From: JAHBNG01 sp039028975
GTDB lineage: Bacteria; Chloroflexota; Anaerolineae; Caldilineales; Caldilineaceae
Assembly: GCA_039028975.1 (NCBI GenBank)
Contig: JBCCHB010000042.1
Coordinates: forward strand, 39,885-103,884
DNA length: 64,000 nucleotides
Direction of reading: 5' to 3'
Numbering within the stretch: the stretch's first letter is position 1; each line of letters opens with the position of its first letter. The notes beneath the pieces were generated by a model. It searched no databases and was not told the DNA's origin. It was given only the letters and a program-made list of their open reading frames with translations. The position numbers and the translations under genes are program-made. Of this stretch, positions 51,958-60,134 are shown piece by piece.

Positions 51958-52039
51958 CGTCAGAAGAGTTTGTCCCGGCTTTTGTTGGGCGTACTTTGGA
52001 AAGCCCTGAAAAGAGAGGGCAAGATTATATTGGCCATCT
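51958..52039. repeat. Family A repeat, copy A8
   Basis: Ends CGTCAGAAGAGTTTGTCC and GGCAAGATTATATTGGCCATC are recognisable though diverged, with a shortened core. It lies in a 490-bp gap. The same gap holds a TCATTCTGAGTAGAATGAAG-type dispersed repeat at 52112-52131 and no gene. Confidence 0.7.
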
Positions 52040-52230
52040 ATTAGTGAAAGAGAGTCAACTCAATTTGAAAACGGTCGCATGTAGCGTTTTGTCAAATCAA
52101 TCAGTCCCATGTCATTCTGAGTAGAATGAAGGATCTCTCGCTGATTTTGGGATCGACTGAAAATAGATGAGACATAATTTTATCATACAACTACCGTAAT
52201 CATAATTTATTAAGGAATTACCATTTACTT

Positions 52231-53301
52231 ATGCGCCTTAGTCCATTACTTCGCGTTCTTGGAACATTGGTCTACGGCTTTATCGGTTGGGAGTTAGGTG
52301 TAGCACTTGTTGGAACTCGTGAGATTACCACCGAAACCGCACTTTATTTGGTCCCGTTAGCTATACTTGGTGCTGCTGTAGGCTATTTCTTAGCCCCTTG
52401 GCTCATCATTGCACCCGCACGTGCAGCACGAGATAGCCTGAGACAAGTCCCTATCGATGAATTGCTGTCAGGCTCAATTGGTTTGTCTTTAGGGCTGCTT
52501 ATTGCAGCCTTGTTATCGTATCCGGTATCTAGAATCCCAGCCCCTTTTGGTACCTATCTCCCCTTCATCGGTGCAATCATTTTTGGTTATTTGGGAACTG
52601 CGGTCATGGTTTTGCGGAAGAAAGAGATCTTTAGCCTATTCAATCTAAAGCAAGTAGACAGTGTGGGATCAGGGCCACGAAAGAGTATAGTCGAGAGCGA
52701 TAAAGCCCATCTACTTATTTTGGATACGAGCGTCATCATTGACGGGCGTATTGCAGATGTTGCAGCAACTGGCTTTCTGCTCGGCCAGATGGTGGTCCCT
52801 CGCTTTGTTCTCAATGAGCTACAATACATTGCAGACTCATCAGAAGCCCTACGGCGCAATCGAGGTCGTCGTGGACTGGAGATGCTCAACCGACTGCAGA
52901 GCAGTCCTGAGATTAATATCGACTTTATTGATATCGATCCAGATGATGCAACTCAAGTAGATGATAAGCTGATCAGCCTTGCTAGAGATTTAGGTGGTTC
53001 TGTTGTTACCAATGACTACAACTTGAATCGAGTGGCTCGTCTTCAGGGTGTACAGATCCTGAATATTAATGAGTTGGCGAATGCTGTCAAATCAGTCTTT
53101 TTACCTGGGGAAGAGATCCCCATCAAAATCATTCAAGAGGGGAAGGAGACTGGTCAAGGGGTCGGCTATTTGGAGGATGGAACCATGGTCGTCGTTGAGA
53201 ATGGTCGCCGCTTTGTCAATCAAGAAGTCCTTGTCCAGGTTACGAAAATTCTTCAAACCAATGCAGGGCGACTTATTTTTGCCACACCAGATATTGTCTA
53301 A
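52231..53301 (+). CDS. PIN/TRAM domain membrane protein (YacL-like)
   Basis: The 356-residue protein has four membrane helices (about residues 1-135). The PIN domain begins L-I-L-D-T-S-V-I-I-D-G-R-I (about 165-177), with later acidic residues L-D and N-D-Y-N-L-N-R-V-A that complete the nuclease-like metal site. A TRAM domain is at the C-terminus. This architecture is widespread in Gram-positive and Chloroflexota genomes near cysS and rlmB, as here. A role as a membrane-bound RNase is inferred from the PIN fold. Confidence 0.92.
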   Translation: MRLSPLLRVLGTLVYGFIGWELGVALVGTREITTETALYLVPLAILGAAVGYFLAPWLIIAPARAARDSLRQVPIDELLSGSIGLSLGLLIAALLSYPVSRIPAPFGTYLPFIGAIIFGYLGTAVMVLRKKEIFSLFNLKQVDSVGSGPRKSIVESDKAHLLILDTSVIIDGRIADVAATGFLLGQMVVPRFVLNELQYIADSSEALRRNRGRRGLEMLNRLQSSPEINIDFIDIDPDDATQVDDKLISLARDLGGSVVTNDYNLNRVARLQGVQILNINELANAVKSVFLPGEEIPIKIIQEGKETGQGVGYLEDGTMVVVENGRRFVNQEVLVQVTKILQTNAGRLIFATPDIV

Positions 53302-53344
53302 CCGATAAACTCCAGTATATTAGACTAGTACAGAGTAGCCTAAA

Positions 53345-53404
53345 AGAAACCAAGGTTTTGAAGACCTAATTTCAGAGTGGTTCCAAGCTAAAACCCTGGT
53401 TTCT
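53345..53404 (+). terminator. Hairpin after the PIN-TRAM gene
   Basis: AGAAACCAAGGTTTT pairs with AAAACCCTGGTTTCT with two mismatches around a 30-nt loop. It lies 44 bp after the stop. Confidence 0.6.
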
Positions 53405-53497
53405 AACGCTTGGCCTAATTGAGCCGTTGTGTACTAGGGGTTACATAGTTGATTATGGTCAGTTGGTAAGGAGTTGAACTATCGATGCCCTACGAAC

Positions 53498-53523
53498 TGC
53501 GTAATCCCTGAAGACATTACGCA
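53498..53523 (+). promoter_or_regulatory. Hairpin just upstream of cysS
   Basis: TGCGTAAT and ATTACGCA form a perfect 8-bp stem with a 10-nt loop, ending 23 bp before the start codon. It is a leader hairpin of unknown role. I saw no T-box motif with it. Confidence 0.5.
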
Positions 53524-53546
53524 CACGAATAAACTAAATAAGTCCA

Positions 53547-54953
53547 ATGACACTAAATATCTACAATACCCTGACCCGACAGAAAGAACCGCTTGTTCCT
53601 GTTCAAGAAGGTAAAGTTCGCATGTATGTATGTGGACCAACTGTCTACGCAGACGCCCATGTCGGTCATGCTATGAGTGCCATTGTCTTTGACATGGTCT
53701 ATCGCTACCTGACTTACCGTGCCTATGAGGTTCAGTACGCCACCAATTTTACTGATGTGGATGACAAGATCATCGCCCGTGCTAATGAACGCGGGCTAGA
53801 TCCAACTCAATTAGCCAATGAGTATGCCGAACGGTACCTAGAACATCTTGAAGATCTGAACGTACTGCCAGCCCACATCTACCCAAGGGTATCTGATGAA
53901 ATTCCTCAAATTATTCAGCTAATTCAAAATTTGGGTGAGACCGGATACGCGTACGACGTAGATGGGGATGTTTATTTTCGGGTCAATGCAGATGATGATT
54001 ACGGAAAGTTAAGTCGGCGAGACCTGGAGGATGCCTTAAGTGGTACCCGAGTAGTTGAAGATGAGCGCAAGGAAAATCCGGGGGACTTTGCACTTTGGAA
54101 ATCTGCCAAGCCAGGTGAACCTTCGTGGGACAGCCCTTGGGGTGCCGGTCGACCGGGTTGGCATATCGAATGTTCAGCCATGTGTCTGCATCATCTGGGT
54201 GAAACCATCGACATCCACGGCGGGGGCAACGATTTAGTCTTTCCCCACCATGAAAACGAGATCGCTCAGAGTGAAAGCGCCACAGGAAAACCCTTTGCGA
54301 ACGTATGGATGCATCATGGCATGTTGCAACTGGCTGGCGAAAAGATGAGTAAGTCTCTTGGTAATATCGTCAGTATTCAAGAATTTTTAGATGAACGCAC
54401 CCCTTGTGAACTGCGTATGTTAGTCTTTTCGGGGCACTACCGTAAACCAGTGATGTTTACGGATGAGTCACTAGATGGAGCGAAAAGGAGCCTGAACCGG
54501 TTACTCGGTGCCCTTCGCCCTGCAACGGGAAATGCCTCTACGGGTGAAGATGCGGATACGCTACGCCAAGCCACTGAGGTGGCTCGGGCTTCCTTTATTG
54601 AGGCGATGGATGACGACTTTAACACCAGTAGTGCCTTAGCAGCAATGTTTGAGTTAGTACGAGCCATCAACACGGCCCGTAGCGCATCTGTTTCGGGTCC
54701 ATTTTTTATTGCTGCCCAGCAGACGATTCAGGAATTAGGGGGGATTTTGGGGCTACAGCTTTATCCGCCTGAAGAGAGCAGCTCGTCTGGTGGTGATGTG
54801 ACGCCCTTTATCGAACTTCTGATCAAGGTCCGCAGTGAATTGCGCAGCGCCAAACAGTGGGCCATTGCCGACATGGTACGAGACGAGCTAAAGAACGCTG
54901 GCGTTACCCTGGAAGATAGTGCCCAAGGAACCACTTGGCGCATGGATGAATAG
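53547..54953 (+). CDS. cysS: Cysteinyl-tRNA synthetase
   Basis: The 468-residue protein is a class I aminoacyl-tRNA synthetase for cysteine. The ATP motif is H-V-G-H (38-41), the zinc cysteine is C29, and later zinc ligands lie in W-H-I-E-C-S-A-M-C and H-H-E-N-E. The K-M-S-K-S motif is G-E-K-M-S-K-S-L-G-N. All the expected parts are present and the length is normal. It lies between PIN-TRAM and rlmB, a usual gene order, although gaps with repeats separate the three here. Confidence 0.96.
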   Translation: MTLNIYNTLTRQKEPLVPVQEGKVRMYVCGPTVYADAHVGHAMSAIVFDMVYRYLTYRAYEVQYATNFTDVDDKIIARANERGLDPTQLANEYAERYLEHLEDLNVLPAHIYPRVSDEIPQIIQLIQNLGETGYAYDVDGDVYFRVNADDDYGKLSRRDLEDALSGTRVVEDERKENPGDFALWKSAKPGEPSWDSPWGAGRPGWHIECSAMCLHHLGETIDIHGGGNDLVFPHHENEIAQSESATGKPFANVWMHHGMLQLAGEKMSKSLGNIVSIQEFLDERTPCELRMLVFSGHYRKPVMFTDESLDGAKRSLNRLLGALRPATGNASTGEDADTLRQATEVARASFIEAMDDDFNTSSALAAMFELVRAINTARSASVSGPFFIAAQQTIQELGGILGLQLYPPEESSSSGGDVTPFIELLIKVRSELRSAKQWAIADMVRDELKNAGVTLEDSAQGTTWRMDE

Positions 54954-54990
54954 CCTCAGTAAACAAGCCCCCAGACAACTAGCTATAGAT

Positions 54991-55070
54991 AATCAGAAAA
55001 GTTCTGCCCTGGCTTCGCTGACTTATCCTCAGTAGATTGGGCAGAGAGTTGGGACAAGACTTTTCTGGCG
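54991..55070. repeat. Family A repeat, copy A9
   Basis: Ends ATCAGAAAAGTTCTGCC and GGGACAAGACTTTTCTGGCG flank a diverged core. Flanks are CTATAGATA and AAGTATA. It ends 25 bp before rlmB. Confidence 0.85.
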
Positions 55071-55095
55071 AAGTATATCCACCAAGGACTTCTAT

Positions 55096-55845
55096 GTGAG
55101 CGAGCTAATTTACGGTCGCCGCGCGGTGATGGAGACGTTACGTGCTGGTCGTCGTCATCTCTACCGGCTTTGGCTGGAGGGTGATGAACAAGATAAGCAG
55201 TCAGCGATTATACAGTCGCTTCTGGCTTTGGCAAACGAGAAAAATCTTCCACTCCGTTTTATTAAAGGCGGACTCTTTGAGAAACTTGAGCGTCGGGGGC
55301 AAAATCCTCAGGGCGTGGCTTTAGAGGTAGATGAGTACCCATATGTCGAACTGGATGAGTGCCTCGACTATGCTTATCAACGCAAGGAAGATCCCCTATT
55401 GCTGATCTTAGATCATCTAGAGGATCCGCAAAACTTAGGAACGCTCATCCGCAGTGCCGAAGTTCTTGGCGCACATGGACTGATCATCCCTGACCGGCGC
55501 GCGGCCAAGGTAACGCCTGCAGTCAGCAATGCCAGTGCTGGTGCGGTTGAGCATCTACGAGTCGCCCTAGTAACCAACCTCAATCGCCTAATTGATGAGT
55601 TAAAGCGTACCCAGATTTGGGTGGCTGGCCTAGATAGTAATCTGGAAAGCCCTTTCCCTGATCGAAAAACCCTGGCTGGGCCATTGGCTATCGTGGTAGG
55701 TAGTGAAGGGAAGGGCCTTAGCCGGCTTACCCGGGAAAAGTGCGACTTTCTCGTCCGTTTACCCATGCTAGGACAAGTAGAAAGCCTCAATGCGGCGGTT
55801 GCAGGCAGCATTTTACTCTATGCCGCGCGCGAAGCGAGAACGTAG
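55096..55845 (+). CDS. rlmB: 23S rRNA 2'-O-ribose methyltransferase RlmB/TrmH family
   Basis: The 249-residue protein belongs to the SPOUT class. The RlmB-type substrate-binding N-terminus begins Y-G-R-R-A-V-M-E-T-L. Three SPOUT motifs follow: D-H-L-E-D-P-Q-N-L-G-T-L-I-R-S-A-E, V-G-S-E-G-K-G-L-S-R-L and L-P-M-L-G-Q-V-E-S-L-N-A-A-V-A. It would methylate G2251 (E. coli numbering) of 23S rRNA with S-adenosylmethionine. The start is GTG at 55096, with AAGGA upstream; the ATG two bases earlier is followed at once by a stop. Confidence 0.93.
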   Translation: MSELIYGRRAVMETLRAGRRHLYRLWLEGDEQDKQSAIIQSLLALANEKNLPLRFIKGGLFEKLERRGQNPQGVALEVDEYPYVELDECLDYAYQRKEDPLLLILDHLEDPQNLGTLIRSAEVLGAHGLIIPDRRAAKVTPAVSNASAGAVEHLRVALVTNLNRLIDELKRTQIWVAGLDSNLESPFPDRKTLAGPLAIVVGSEGKGLSRLTREKCDFLVRLPMLGQVESLNAAVAGSILLYAAREART

Positions 55846-55890
55846 AGCGTGGGCTTGGACACAAAACCCAACCAACCAAAGGAGAAAACA

Positions 55891-56931
55891 ATGATAAATT
55901 GGGGTGTTATTGGCGCAGGCGGTATTGCGCGGGTATTTTGCAACGGTCTACGCTTTTCCAAGACAGGTCAACTGAATGCAGTGGCGAGTCGTACGCCAGG
56001 GAAGGCAGATGGGTTAGCGGATCTCTTTGACGTAGAAAAGCGTTATACTAGCTATGAAGAGATATTGGCCGATGACGAAATCGATGCCGTCTATGTTTCA
56101 ACCATCCATCCAGCCCATTTAGAGCCTGTGACCATGGCAGCTGAGGCAGGAAAACACATTCTGGTGGAGAAGCCCATCGCCATGAATGCGACAGAGGCTC
56201 AAGCCATGATCGATGCTGCCCGCAAAAACGATGTCTTTCTCATGGAAGCCTTTATGTATCGCTGCCATCCACAAATTGCCAAAATGGTGGAGCTGATTCA
56301 GAGTGGTGCAATTGGCGATGTATTGGTGATCCGTTCGGGCTTTGGCTATCATGCTCCCTTTAACGATAGCTCTCGTGCGTATAACAACAAGCTAGGTGGT
56401 GGTGGCATTTTGGATGTGGGCTGCTACCCAGCCTCTATGGTTCGCCTCATTGCCGGTGCCGCAGCCGGACAGGCGTTCTTGGATCCGACAGAGCTAAAGG
56501 CAACAGGTGTTATTGGCCCTACCGGTGTTGATCATTACACTGCTGCGACGCTGAAGTTCCAAAACGACATCATTGCTGAGATTTCTACTGCAGTTGCTTG
56601 CAACATTCCAAGTGAGACAGTTATTCATGGCTCCGAAGGGATCCTGACCGTACCCAATCCCTGGTTGCCTTCCAGCCCTTGCCGCAGCGCCAAAGAAGCC
56701 TTGCCTCTCGATACTATCTTCCCGTCGTCAACACTTATCCTGCAAAAACGAGGCGCAGCACCCGAGGAAATTACCGCCGAAGCGGATAGAGATCTCTTCA
56801 GCTACGAAGCGGACATGGTAGGTGAGCATATTGAAGCCCGCCAAGCGCCTGTGGCTTCTTGGGATGACACACTGGGCAACATGAAGACCTTAGATAGATG
56901 GCTGAGTGAGATCGGGGTCGTATATCGGTAG
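55891..56931 (+). CDS. Gfo/Idh/MocA family oxidoreductase
   Basis: The 346-residue protein has an N-terminal Rossmann fold with G-A-G-G-I-A, and the family motif E-K-P-I-A-M-N near residue 95, with the catalytic Lys. The C-terminal substrate domain includes G-G-G-G-I-L-D-V-G-C-Y-P-A. It probably oxidises or reduces a sugar or cyclitol with NAD(P). The start at 55891 has AAAGGAG 7 nt upstream; the earlier open frame to 55849 overlaps the end of rlmB sequence context and is not needed. It is likely co-transcribed with rlmB. Confidence 0.9.
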   Translation: MINWGVIGAGGIARVFCNGLRFSKTGQLNAVASRTPGKADGLADLFDVEKRYTSYEEILADDEIDAVYVSTIHPAHLEPVTMAAEAGKHILVEKPIAMNATEAQAMIDAARKNDVFLMEAFMYRCHPQIAKMVELIQSGAIGDVLVIRSGFGYHAPFNDSSRAYNNKLGGGGILDVGCYPASMVRLIAGAAAGQAFLDPTELKATGVIGPTGVDHYTAATLKFQNDIIAEISTAVACNIPSETVIHGSEGILTVPNPWLPSSPCRSAKEALPLDTIFPSSTLILQKRGAAPEEITAEADRDLFSYEADMVGEHIEARQAPVASWDDTLGNMKTLDRWLSEIGVVYR

Positions 56932-56935
56932 GATA

Positions 56936-57047
56936 GTCAATGTCGTGAAGTGGAGACTGCGATGCACGGTACCTTGAATTTTCGTCCTTGTAGCCAGAGG
57001 CTCACCGTGCATTGCAGGCGAAACCGCTTGGCTAAATGACAGTGAGT
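56936..57047. repeat. Family D repeat, copy D2
   Basis: CTGCGATGCACGG and CCGTGCATTGCAG arms, with the flanking words GTGGAG and GGCGAAACCGCTT, closely match copy D1. It occupies the gap between the oxidoreductase and the S9 peptidase. Confidence 0.82.
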
Positions 57048-57086
57048 GGATGGTGACAGGTTATTATAGATGGAGAGGATATTAAA

Positions 57087-59015
57087 TTGAGACCTATGGT
57101 TGCGCCTTATGGCTCATGGAAATCACCGATTACATCTGATCTGATTGTGGCCGAAACGATTAGTTTAAGCGGCTCTCAAATCAGCGAGGATGGATTATAT
57201 TGGCTCGAGATGCGCCCTCAAGATGGGGGCCGGATTGCGTTGGTCCATTCGCCGGTTGACGGCACACCCAAGGATCTAATTGCTTCCCCTTTCAACGTTC
57301 GTACCAGAGTCCATGAGTATGGGGGCGGTGCATATGTAGCCTCCCAAGGAACTATCTACTTCTCAAATTATCAGGATCAGCGCTTGTATCAGCAGGTACC
57401 AGGTAGTGATGCTCAAGCCATTACGCCAGATAAGGCTTTGCGCTACGCTGACGCAGTGGTTGATCCAACCCATAACCGACTCTTCTGCATTAGAGAAGAC
57501 CACCGAGGTGAAGGAGAGGCAATTAACACCATTGTTACAGTTGATTGCACGGGAGACGAGAAAGGTGGTACGGTGATCGTCTCCGGCCATGACTTCTACG
57601 CCTCTCCCCGTCTTAGCCCGGACGGAACCCAATTGGCTTGGCTGGCCTGGAATCATCCTAACATGCCCTGGGACGGAACAGAATTATGGGTGGCCACCGT
57701 CCAAGCTGATGGGTCAGTAAGCGAGGCTGAGCAAATTGCCGGTGGCTTAGAGGAATCTATCTTCCAGCCCACTTGGTCACCCGATGGCATCCTGACCTTT
57801 GTCTCAGATCGCTCTGGATGGTGGAACCTCTATCGCTGGCAGGATGGCATAAGTAACGCTCTCTGTCCCATGGCTGCTGAATTTGGCCGACCGCAGTGGA
57901 CCTTTGGCATGTCCACTTATGTCTATGAGAGCGCAGAACGAATTATCTGTATTTATGGCGAGAAGGGGGTTTCGCAGTTGGCAGCCATCGACCCTGTGAC
58001 GGGTGTTTTGACGGATATCGCAACGCCGTATACCAGTTTGGGCAGCCTCTCCGTCCATAATGACTACGCTCTCTTCATCGGTGGTTCTCCCAGCACGCCA
58101 TCTTCCCTAGTACTGCTTAACTTGGCCAGCGGTGAGCAGCGCGTCTTACGTCGCGCCAACAAGATTCATATTGAACCGAGTTATCTTTCCGCTCCTGAGG
58201 CCATTGAGTTTCCTACAGCAGAGGGGCTAACAGCTCATGCCTTTTATTATCCACCCTGTAATCAGGACTTTGCCGCCCCTTCTGGGGAGAAACCGCCTTT
58301 GCTCCTGCTCAGCCACGGTGGACCCACTGGGGCTACATCCGCAACCTTGAGCATGAAGATCCAGTATTGGACCAGCCGGGGAATTGCCGTGATCGATGTG
58401 AACTATGGCGGAAGTACCGGGTATGGCCGGGAATTTAGAGAGCGCCTAAATGGCCGGTGGGGTATTGTGGACGTGGATGATTGTGTCAATGCTGCACGTT
58501 ATCTAGTCGATCAGGGACAGGTAGATGGCAAGCGCCTGGCTATTGCTGGCGGCAGCGCGGGAGGGTATACGACTCTCTGCGCGCTTACCTTCCAAGATAC
58601 ATTTGCCGCCGGTGCCAGCCATTTTGGTGTTGCGGATCTGGAGATTTTGGCCCAGCACACCCATAAATTTGAGTCTCGTTACTTGGACAGCTTGATTGGA
58701 CCATACCCTGAACGCCGAGATATCTATCTTGAACGCTCACCGATTCACTCAGTTGACCAACTCTCGTGCCCCCTGATTCTCTTCCAAGGACTAGAGGATA
58801 AGATCGTCCCTCCAGAGCAAGCTGAGAGTATGTTCGAGGCCGTCAAAGGCAAAGGGTTACCCGTAGCATACCTTCCCTTTGAGGGGGAACAGCATGGCTT
58901 TCGCCAAGCACAAAATATCAAACGCTCCCTCGATGCCGAACTATACTTCTACTCAACCGTATTTGGCTTTGAGTTGGCTGATTCGGTTGAACCAGTCGAG
59001 ATTGAGAATCAATAA
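57087..59015 (+). CDS. S9-family prolyl oligopeptidase-like peptidase
   Basis: The 642-residue protein has an N-terminal propeller (TolB-like blades such as P-T-W-S-P-D-G) and a C-terminal alpha/beta-hydrolase. The nucleophile is S490 in G-G-S-A-G-G. The aspartate is in E-D-K-I-V-P-P and the histidine in Q-H-G-F. It belongs to the acylaminoacyl-peptidase/dipeptidyl-peptidase group and would cleave short peptides. GGAGAGG lies ideally for the TTG at 57087 and too far from the ATG at 57096, so TTG is the likely start. It has no signal peptide. A hairpin terminator follows. Confidence 0.93.
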   Translation: MRPMVAPYGSWKSPITSDLIVAETISLSGSQISEDGLYWLEMRPQDGGRIALVHSPVDGTPKDLIASPFNVRTRVHEYGGGAYVASQGTIYFSNYQDQRLYQQVPGSDAQAITPDKALRYADAVVDPTHNRLFCIREDHRGEGEAINTIVTVDCTGDEKGGTVIVSGHDFYASPRLSPDGTQLAWLAWNHPNMPWDGTELWVATVQADGSVSEAEQIAGGLEESIFQPTWSPDGILTFVSDRSGWWNLYRWQDGISNALCPMAAEFGRPQWTFGMSTYVYESAERIICIYGEKGVSQLAAIDPVTGVLTDIATPYTSLGSLSVHNDYALFIGGSPSTPSSLVLLNLASGEQRVLRRANKIHIEPSYLSAPEAIEFPTAEGLTAHAFYYPPCNQDFAAPSGEKPPLLLLSHGGPTGATSATLSMKIQYWTSRGIAVIDVNYGGSTGYGREFRERLNGRWGIVDVDDCVNAARYLVDQGQVDGKRLAIAGGSAGGYTTLCALTFQDTFAAGASHFGVADLEILAQHTHKFESRYLDSLIGPYPERRDIYLERSPIHSVDQLSCPLILFQGLEDKIVPPEQAESMFEAVKGKGLPVAYLPFEGEQHGFRQAQNIKRSLDAELYFYSTVFGFELADSVEPVEIENQ

Positions 59016-59144
59016 TTCTGATAGAAAAGTGAGATTATCTCCGACCTGTCATTTCTGAGCTCACCCTGTTCGGCCACGGGCGCAAAGCGCCGGCGAAACC
59101 GATGGGGTGCAACAAGGAGAAATCGTCTGTTGGTGGTGCCCAGA

Positions 59145-59170
59145 GCAGTCGCCTCACCCGAGGCGACTGC
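59145..59170. terminator. Perfect 11-bp hairpin between converging genes
   Basis: GCAGTCGCCTC and GAGGCGACTGC enclose the loop ACCC. It sits between the S9 peptidase and the end of the minus-strand TlpA-like gene, and may stop transcription from both sides. Confidence 0.75.
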
Positions 59171-59217
59171 GTCCATTTCGCTAGGTGAGTGATAACCTCA
59201 CTTTACCGCCGTAATTC

Positions 59218-59859
59218 CTACTCCGCCAACAACGCCTGAACAACTTTTTCAGCTTCTGCCATACGCCCTTCCCCAATCTTTAGATGGCGGATATCACCGC
59301 TTTTGTCAACCATGTACAGCGCTGGCCAATAGCGATTGCTGTAGGCTCGCCAAGTGGTCCACTCATTGTCGACAGCAACAGGATAGGGTACATCTAAATC
59401 AACTATCGCCTGCCGAACATTGTTGATATCTTTTTCAAAGCTGAATTCGGGTGTGTGAACGCCGATGATGGTCAGGCCCTGGTCGGCATACTTATGGTGC
59501 CATTCCCGCAACGCGGGAATCACGTTTTTACAATTAATTCAGCCATAGGTCCAAAATTCGACGATGACCACATTGCCCCGTAGATCGGCTAGCTCAAGCG
59601 CTCCCCCACCATGAGACTCGGTGTTGAACCATACTTCATTGGTTAGCTCTGGGGCTTGCCCTTTGCTGGGTAGCTGAGCCAAGAGCAAAAGCTGCTCAGG
59701 CGTCATTCCTTTGGCGGCAGCCTCTGCCGCGATCAGCTCTGCCGATTCGCCCGTAATCGATTCCGATGTGGCGGCATTGGGCATTGTTACCACACAGCCT
59801 GCCAACAGAATCCACGTTAGCACAATCCATATCCACCTTAAGATAGCATGTTGACGCAT
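59218..59859 (-). CDS. TlpA/thioredoxin-like lipoprotein with selenocysteine in the active site
   Basis: The gene reads as one frame from ATG 59859 (GAGGAT at 7 nt) to 59218 if one TGA is decoded. The N-terminus is a lipoprotein signal ending L-L-A-G-C (Cys about 21). The redoxin domain contains V-V-I-V-E-F-W-T-Y-G, then TGA at codon 107 (59541-59539), then I-N-C-K-N-V-I-P-A-L-R-E-W. In non-selenium relatives the TGA position is Cys (W-T-Y-G-C-I-N-C). The active site is therefore U-I-N-C. Later motifs, G-V-H-T-P-E-F and Y-W-P-A-L-Y, including the cis-proline, fit the family. A strong SECIS-like hairpin follows the TGA. It should be an exported thiol reductase or oxidase anchored in the membrane. 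Confidence 0.88.
59502..59520 (-). promoter_or_regulatory. Candidate bacterial SECIS element of the TlpA-like gene
   Basis: On the minus strand ATTCCCGC-GTT-GCGGGAAT gives eight perfect pairs and a GUU loop, extended by GTG/CAC across a GG bulge. The stem begins 18 nt after the TGA and the loop 26 nt after it. The loop is identical to that of the SelW-like gene. Confidence 0.82.
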
Positions 59860-59956
59860 TGCGTATCCTCGCTTTACTAACAGACTATTGACTATTTTCA
59901 CATCGAGTATACGTACTCTAACACAATTGAATCGGCAAGTCATTACGGAATTATTA

Positions 59957-60077
59957 AGAGCCTGAATATTCAAACAGGCTCTTGCCGCCCCTTCCCTCCC
60001 TGATAGCCCGATAAACGGCATGACGCGCCCCAGTCGCTACCAGAGAGAGCGGTTCGGTGAATATTCAAACACGCTCT
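59957..60077. repeat. Hairpin pair with shared TGAATATTCAAACA, possible element remnant
   Basis: AGAGCCTG and CAGGCTCT form a stem around AATATTCAAA at 59957-59982. The word TGAATATTCAAACA returns at 60058-60071, with AGAGCG and CGCTCT around it. On the minus strand the first hairpin may terminate argJ transcription. The pair could also be the two ends of a lost insertion. Confidence 0.6.
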
Positions 60078-60134
60078 AAGGCTATTCCAAACGACAAAAG
60101 GCTGTCTGAAAAGGGCGATCGACAGGTCACTGCT

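Noticed and set aside
52055..52095. Possible seventh family B copy (CTCAATTTGAAAACGGTCGC)
   Set aside because: Only one arm is loosely similar, and the other end is missing.
59218..59541. Interpretation of the TlpA-like locus as two separate genes or a nonsense pseudogene
   Set aside because: Both parts are in the same frame, keep family motifs, and the stop is exactly at the redox Cys position with a SECIS-like hairpin after it.
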